A stretch of DNA of 64,000 bases from contig JANTQA010000047.1 in assembly GCA_027625915.1 (NCBI GenBank), forward strand, positions 6,696,001 through 6,760,000, in the 5' to 3' direction. The notes beneath the pieces are model-generated. The model was not told the DNA's origin. It was given only the letters and a program-made list of their open reading frames with translations, and made no database searches. The stretch's first letter is position 1, and the number at the start of each line of letters is the position of its first letter. This DNA is from Anaeramoeba flamelloides. Its lineage: Eukaryota > Metamonada > Anaeramoebidae. A program made the position numbers and the translations under genes. Shown one piece after another: positions 58,501 to 64,000 of the stretch.

Positions 58501-60328
58501 AGATTTAGGCTTGATTAAATTTACAGAGACAAATAATGTTTTATACAACAAATTAAGAAATCTAAGAAATGATCTTCATTTGGGAAAACGCCATGATGGA
58601 TTAGAATAACAAGAAGAAGTAAATTTTATTCAAAATTTAAAGATAGAAGAACAAAAAGACTTGTTAATTTTGGCTTTTTCAAGCTTTTCGGAATTAACAG
58701 CTTTAAAAGGTGGTGAATGTCGTAAATTACTTGTTAAACAAGTAGAATCGGGACTAGAGAAAGAAAATTTTAAATAAAAAGACTTTTAATTTTATTTTGT
58801 TTAATGGTTTTTTATATTTTTTTGTTTAATTATTTTGGTTCTCAACAAAAAGCCCACCTTATTTAACACTGTTTTTTCAATTACCTCACATTATACTAAG
58901 TCATGACAAAATAATTGCAGAAACCTCATATCGAGTCTAGTGTGTGAGATTTTGTTGTTATTTCCAATCACTACTCCCTCATAAATAACAACTGGTTGTT
59001 TTGTCGCGACGAAGTACATATAATGGTGACTATTTTGTCAAATATAGTAGAATAAACCGGTTGGAGAGATATTTCCAAAATTAAAAGGGATTTAACAAAA
59101 AGAAAGTAAAAAATTTTTGAAAGTTGTAATTAATGATCATTTGAAAACCTTTGTGATCACTGCTTTCTCATTATTTTAAATCTGAGAGTTGTTAGAAATT
59201 GAAATTTCTCATGACATTACAGCTTTATCAAAATTATTGAGATTTCTACTTTCTGAAACATGATGAAATAATTGCTAAAATAGTTCAATTCTGATCCAAT
59301 TTGACTACACTTTACGAGATGGTTATTCAGAAAAAAATAAGTACTCAAGCTGTATTTGTCAGTGTTTTTTTTTTTTTTTTTTTTTTTTCAAAGGTAAAAT
59401 ATTCGAAAAAAGAGGGATAAAAAAAACTAATTTGTTCAATACAGAAAAAGAAGGAAACACATGTTGTTTGTTGTCAAAAGAAAAAACCTAACAAAAAGAA
59501 ATTTGTGTTATTTCAGAATTTTAGAAAAAAAAAAAAAAAAAAAAAAAAATAAAAAAAAGTTTTTACCATTGTAAACATGCTTGATGATCGAGGAATAAAT
59601 TGTTCTTTTTCTGTATTTGTTTGAAAACTGTTCTGGCTTTGTTGTTGTTTTTGGTTTTGGTTTTTTGTTTGTGATTGTGTTTGTGTTTGTGACTGATTTT
59701 GGTTTTGGTTTTGGTTTTGATTTTGTAGTTGTACTTGGTTTTTTGTGTTCTTTCCAAACAAAAAAGAATTATTTTTCATGAGCAATTGGTTTTTATTTGA
59801 AAAATTGCTTGAATAAGGAAGATCAAAAGAAAAGAGGCTCTGTCTATTTAAAGGCGTTGGTTGCATTGGTTTTGGCTTTCTATAAAGATCAAAGTCAATG
59901 CCTCTTGTTAAAGATTCAGAAGAAGCGGATGTTCGCATCATTGTTCGTTTTGGTTGTTCTAATCTTTTCTTGTTTGTAAATGGGGAATAAAAATTATTTT
60001 GTTGGAAATTTTTGTTTTGCTGAGTATTCGAACCAAAATTAAAACCAAAACTGTTGTTGTTTTTGTTGTTATAATTATTGAGGTTATTGTTGTTGTTTAA
60101 AGAAAATTGATTTTGGTTCTGGTTTTTGTCATCGTTTTTTTTTTGTGTATCTTTCGGGATTTGTTTTTGTGTTTCATTTAAGGTATTTGGATTGTTAACA
60201 AGTTTTTGTTCTTGTATTACTTTTACTTGCTGATTTTGGTTGACAAACAGTTTGTCCTGCCCTGTTGTTGAAAGAAGTTTTGAAGAAGTAAGTCCTAAAG
60301 GTTGCTTGTTTGGTAAGGTATTGGTCAT
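51218..60328 (-). CDS. Pumilio-family (PUF) RNA-binding protein, five exons
   Basis: PUF proteins bind UGUA-type elements in mRNA 3' UTRs and repress or localise those mRNAs. Proposed exons, in transcript order, are 59567-60328, 55279-55363, 53964-54202, 52478-53018 and 51218-52254. All phases agree and the sum is 887 codons plus a stop. Residues 1-390 are Gln/Asn-rich. Eight PUF repeats follow (about 390-705), with recognition helices QYGCRTLQ, QFGNYLCQ, LYGTRAIQ, SNGNHVIQ, KHGCCVMQ, PFANYVIQ, KFSSNVVE and NYANYVVQ. An Asn homopolymer (about 30 residues) and an Asn/Arg-rich tail end the protein. Exons 4 and 5 are certain. The join between them uses a GC donor (TTT|GCAATC), because the GT alternative (GAA|GTACAC) breaks the frame. 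Exon 1 is linked only by phase and composition across a 4.2-kb intron full of repeats, and could be a separate gene. Confidence 0.75.
54720..55075. repeat. Hairpin repeat family B, copy in a Pumilio intron
   Basis: It starts GTGCCGTCAAGTGTC, repeats GATTTTCCAAATAAA with AGAAAACTCAAGAAAACCTA, and ends TTTTAAATTCTGGAAAAGC. It lies in the second intron of the Pumilio gene model. Confidence 0.65.
57008..58052 (+). mobile_element. Decayed Tc1-like DNA transposon with TA duplication
   Basis: AACTCAATTCC begins the element at 57010 and GGAATTGAGTT ends it at 58050. Outside each lies a TA. The inverted ends extend inward with mismatches (CCAAAAATTGGGGCACAC against its counterpart near 58024-58040). 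A further end-like phrase, TTCCAAAAATAGGGGCACAC, lies at about 57850, suggesting an internal deletion product or a second end. Paralogous repeat A copies give the empty site. Confidence 0.85.
57350..57700 (+). pseudogene. Tc1-type transposase remnant
   Basis: The plus-strand translation gives CASTHGIQTDLIIINGSVNT (with a TGA where the conserved Trp should be), then KWIFQKDGACPHTSKK, carrying the second catalytic Asp and the His-Thr of the family. A change of frame follows, then NRGCNVLD and, in the next frame, PNSTNLNSIGNLWIIM. That last block is the hallmark P-x-L-N-P-I-E-N-x-W of Tc1/mariner, but the catalytic Glu is Gly here. The DNA-binding N-terminus is not recognisable. It is inactive. 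Confidence 0.8.
58115..58777 (+). pseudogene. Broken coding stretch, possible tyrosine-recombinase-like domain
   Basis: Two overlapping plus-strand reading frames have clear coding character: MDDITKISFNDLDLLTSEFF (from 58320) and, in another frame, NVLYNKLRNLRNDLHLGKRH and LAFSSFSELTALKGGECRKL (to 58777). The pattern of a short N-terminal helical domain, a basic helix and a box resembling L-x-G-x-R-x-x-E-L suggests the first half of a tyrosine recombinase of Crypton type; I infer this from memory of the pattern only. The reading is interrupted by several stops, all TAA or TAG and none TGA, plus one change of frame, and it ends before the rest of a catalytic domain. It overlaps the right edge of family A copy 4. 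Confidence 0.35.
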
Positions 60329-62234
60329 TTATTATTTTTAGTAAATAAAAATTATTAAATAGAAAGGATTATCAAGAAAAAATGATTAAATCATAATTTT
60401 TTTTGAAAAAAGACTTTACACCAATCATTGAAGTGAGAAAGAGAATAACACTGAAAAAACTGACTAAAAATATTACTAAAAATGATATTTTGAAAAATTG
60501 TGAGATTTTCTTTCAATGATTTGCTTTTATTAGGAAGAAGTCAAAGGTTAACTCTTCAAAAAAGAAACCAATGGTTTTGAAACCACCAAAAAATTCACTT
60601 CTAAAAGAATAAATATTGAATTTTAAAAAGTATAATTTCAATAATTCAACAGCTTCTTGTATTTTAAAAGATAGTTTTGGTAGAGCTGTTTTAAAAAAGT
60701 GTGGACTCGAAGTTTTGAAAGTAGGGCTTAAAACTGTATAATTCATATGTTTTAATCAGTTCAGTCAACACCTAACAAAAGTTTTGGTACACACTTTTCA
60801 AAAACAACTGTCTTCCAAAAAGGTGTTGATTTTTTTACCAAAAAGAAAACAGATCACTTAAATCCTCAACCATTTAAACACGCCTGATAACACAACTTCT
60901 TCATCATCTTAAAAATAATTAGTGTTAGTTTTCAACAGGAATTAATTTTTTACCCATAATTTTTCAGTTAAAAGATCAGTATCTGGGAAAAAAAGTACAA
61001 CACGTTTTTAATTGGTCACTTAAAAATGAAAAATAAAATCAATTAACGAAAGAAACAAATTAGCTTCAAAGAAGAATGAATTATAATTGTTAAAATAAGG
61101 TGTAACCAAAGACTATAATGCGTGCTTTTTTTTCTTCATGTTCCAATACAAAATCCAATCTACTACCCAATAGTATATCTAAATTTAAATCAATTTTGAA
61201 TGTAAACATCTGGTTATTTTGAGTAAATTTTAAATTTTGAAGGAAATTTATTCAACATTTTTTGTAATTTTCTTATTTTTTTTTGTTTTTGTTTTAAATG
61301 AGAAAAATTATATCAAAAATTTATACTATTTTTTGAGATATAATTTAAATTTGATTCTTCATTTTTAGAATTTGTTTTTAATAATCCAGCTTGAAGAAAC
61401 CAAAAATTTATTTGTATATGATTTATTGTAAATTTATTTAATATTTTTATTGATATGTCTTTTATAAAAAAGTAACACAGCTTTTTATTTTGAAACAAGG
61501 ATTTACCTTTTTTACACACATTATTTTGTCAGGAGTATATTATTTTCAATCAAATGAACAAACAATTTTAGAATTAACTTGATTATCGAAACCTGATTAG
61601 TTGTTTAGTATTTCTCAGAATTTTACAATTTTTTCAACAAATTATAAATGATCTATCAATCAAAAAAAAAACCATACAAAAAGATATTATTATAAAAAAA
61701 GTTTATTGTTTTAATCCTCCCTTTTGTTTTTAATCAATTTTTCTTCTTTTAACAAGAGATCATATTTTTATTTACATTTTTTATTATTTTCCACAATTTA
61801 AAAACCTGGTTTTTCTTAATTAATCAAATGGTCACATCCTTTAAGATGTTTTTTTTATTTTTTGCATTTTGAAAACAAGATAACCAAAAGCTTTTTTTGA
61901 AAAAAAAAATCTTTCTGGAATACACTTTTTAAAAACTTTAATCATAATAGACACTATAAGTAAAACAGGTATCTTTGATAAAATAGTATTTTGAAAGATA
62001 TTTAAGAATAGAATTTGAAAAATCCCATTTTCTATTAAGATTTGTTTCCAATTTAATAGTTTAAAAAAAAAAGTGTTGATTTTAAAATTTAAGGTGTTAT
62101 TTTATTATCTTTCAAATGTATTTTAAATTTAAATAAATATCTCCAAATGGGTAATTGTTAATTTCGACTATTAAAGAATGATTTATTCTATTAAATTAAC
62201 TAATAATATATTTTTGTTAGATTTTCCTTCTGCT
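60329..62234. other. Upstream flank of the Pumilio gene, no supported gene
   Basis: A 77-codon minus frame (60513-60746) and a 68-codon minus frame (61313-61519) are open but unrecognised. The first region also reads plausibly on the plus strand, so neither is called. Confidence 0.4.
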
Positions 62235-62620
62235 TTAGTGTTTTTTTCCAGTTTCTTTAGAAAACCAATAGATTTTCGTTATATTTTTTTTAATTTTGGA
62301 AATAAACCGAAAATATATTAAAATTTTCTGTTTATTTCAAAAAGTAAAAAAAACCTAGAGCACCTCAAAAATAAAATAGAAAACACCAATAAAACCTATA
62401 ACAATTCACAGATAAAACAGAAAGCCTCAGGTAAACTGTAGTTAGTTTTTTTAATTCCAGAAATAAAAAGAAAAGATTAATTTTTTCGGTTTATTTCAAA
62501 AATTGAAACAAAATGGTGGTAGGGTTTTCGGGAATTTAATGAATCGCGTAAAATTCATAGATTTTACTCAATTCTTTTGAAATCCTGAAAAAACTATGAA
62601 ACTCAATATTTGTCATCGGT
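62235..62620. repeat. Hairpin repeat family B, last locus
   Basis: It shows CCAATAGATTTTCGTTATA, TTCTGTTTATTTCAAAAAGT, a second TTTCGGTTTATTTCAAAAAT, and TTCATAGATTTTACTCAATTC followed by TTTTGAAATCCTG. The order is that of the locus at 54720-55075, partly inverted. Confidence 0.55.
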
Positions 62621-63884
62621 TATTTAAGGTTCTAATTGGGTTTTTTAGATGATGTAACATTTTTAAAACTGTTTGTTATTATCTATCAAATAAAATATCT
62701 CCAAGTTGAGTCAGCCAAAAATTCGTCTATCTAATTAAAAAAAAATTAAAAATAAAAAAAATCTTTGTTTTATTTTTATTGGGATAAAGACTTTGAAAAA
62801 TTACAATAAGACTAACAGAAATAAATAAAATGGGTTCGGGGATTATACGTTATAGGATGTTGAATCATATGTAAATTAACTTTATTACTAAGGATAAAAT
62901 GTTAATAAAAGTAAAGGTTTTAATATAACTGGTATTTTACATTTTTATTATATCATAATATTCTAATCAACAGAAAATTGTACTAAAATTGTTTTGAGTA
63001 GAAATCCTCACTTTTAGTAATTTATGATAGTCTGTATTAATAAATAGAAATTGCCTTGTAATTTTTGTTGTGAAATACTAAAAAAAAAAAATAAATAAAA
63101 TATTGAATCTTCTGAAGATATAAAAAAAAAATTGATCTAACCTTTTATTCACAAATATTTATTAAATTTCTTGAAATTTAAATGATAAGGTGATATATTT
63201 TTTTCAACCATTCATAGTATAAATAATGTACTATAATAAATTAAAATCGGTAATTTGAAATTATGTATTTATTTATTTTATAATAGAATTATTAATTTGG
63301 TTTTGTTATATTTGTTTGAAACTTTAAAAAAAATGAGAAATAGTGTTCTCAAAATCAATTGATACTTTGTAATCTTGGGGTGGTTCATAATCTCTTCAAA
63401 ATATTAAAATATTATTATTATGAAATAATCATTGTAAAAGGTATTTCTTTATGTTCTACTGGTATTTGTATAATAAATGGTAAATTTTTTTAAATTCGTA
63501 ATCTTTTTCTATTTTAATAAAGGGGGTACTTATCATTAATAATTTCGTTCGAAAACTCTATCTATTATAGAAAAATAAACAAAGGGTGTGAATTTTTTGG
63601 AGTTTATCAAACAAATATCCGTAATTAAAATTTATACTTCTCAAAAAAAGAATCTTGAGAATTTTTTTAATCAAATGATTTAATAATTTCTCTCCTGATC
63701 TTTTGTGAAAAAAATGAATAAATCTAACGTGAATCAAAAAATTATATTTTTTCCAAGTTTAAAAAATATTAATTCGTTTATAAAAATAAAATTTCGAGAA
63801 AACCTCGCATAATAATAATTATATTTCTACTCTATGTTCAATTACAGGGTGTAATAAGTTTTTTTAAATATTTTCATTTCAATT
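62621..63884. other. Intergenic, nothing recognised
   Basis: Highly AT-rich, with no open frame of note and no repeat that I could match elsewhere in the window. Confidence 0.5.
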
Positions 63885-64000
63885 TACAGTCGTTTCCACT
63901 TTTAAGATACAAACTTTAATGAAAATTAAGGCACAATAAAAATCTCAAATTAAGGAATAAAATTAAGATTCTAGTAAAATAATTTGTGAAAAAAAAAAAA
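63885..64000. mobile_element. Diverged M1-type MITE, cut by the window end
   Basis: It begins TA-CAGTCGTTTCCACTTTTAAG and continues with the left-arm order of M1 (ACAAACTTTAATGAAAATTAA, then GGCACAATAAAAATCTCAAA), with more changes than the copies at 11-18 kb. The right arm lies outside the window. Confidence 0.75.

Larger units (their letters stand above)
55364..59566. other. 4.2-kb first intron of the Pumilio gene model
   Basis: Its borders are ATG|GTAAAA and TTTATAG|TTG on the minus strand, both in phase 0. It contains an (AT)n tract (about 55547-55577), family A copy 4 with a Tc1-like insertion, and a broken recombinase-like relic. If exon 1 belongs to another gene, this stretch would be intergenic. 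Confidence 0.5.

Noticed and set aside
60513-60746. 77-codon minus frame upstream of the Pumilio gene
   Set aside because: The plus strand of the same stretch reads equally well, there is no splice context and no family match, so coding is undecided.
61313-61519. 68-codon minus frame
   Set aside because: AT-rich composition, no family and no splice signals.
1-64000. tRNA, rRNA and CRISPR arrays
   Set aside because: No GGTTCGANTC-type B box with a matching cloverleaf, no conserved rRNA core and no spaced direct repeats were seen by eye. A covariance-model scan would be needed to exclude small RNAs.

Overview
This window looks like a very AT-rich nuclear chromosome segment from a free-living protist. 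Genes carry GT..AG introns with short AT-rich borders, the standard genetic code fits all intact genes, and the proteins have long Lys/Glu/Gln/Asn runs. That style is known from Anaeramoeba and from dictyostelid-like amoebae. The sequence alone does not settle the lineage, and no rRNA or tRNA gene was seen to help.

Five intact host genes are well supported: an NBR1-like PB1/FW/UBA protein (6314-8680, +), the tRNA guanine-26 dimethyltransferase Trm1 (20180-21889, +), an apolipoprotein N-acyltransferase-like membrane protein whose catalytic Cys is replaced (31644-33332, -), a two-PHD-finger chromatin reader (35985-39375, -) and a Pumilio RNA-binding protein (51218-60328, -; five exons, one intron of 4.2 kb). 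Less certain are a 7TM THH1/TOM1-like C-terminal portion (486-1058, +), a basic coiled-coil protein with a 1.2-kb intron (27057-29400, +) and a possible two-exon small gene (46499-47208, -). The genes are dispersed and I see no operon-like grouping.

Most of the rest is repeats. At 9126-18566 there is a nest: an outer element with terminal inverted repeats, TA at both ends and many subterminal ATCGCGAT motifs, holding two LINEs in tandem on the minus strand. The upstream LINE is nearly full length (RRM-type ORF1, then endonuclease/reverse transcriptase ORF2) and the other is 5'-truncated. The same 18-base sequence lies before, between and after them. Four palindromic about 200-bp MITEs (TA target) sit in this nest, three of them inside the LINEs.

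Outside the nest there are at least four copies of a 0.6-kb dispersed repeat (family A). One copy, in the long Pumilio intron, is split by a decayed Tc1-like transposon. There are also hairpin-rich repeats (family B), a set of co-dispersed repeats in the same order (families E-F-D), further LINE relics near 29.8 and 47.6-48.4 kb, a second MITE type at 42751-43234, and two broken coding stretches (43240-44650 and 58115-58777). The two genes with the longest introns carry this repeat material inside those introns, so transposition here seems to act on gene structure as well as on intergenic DNA.
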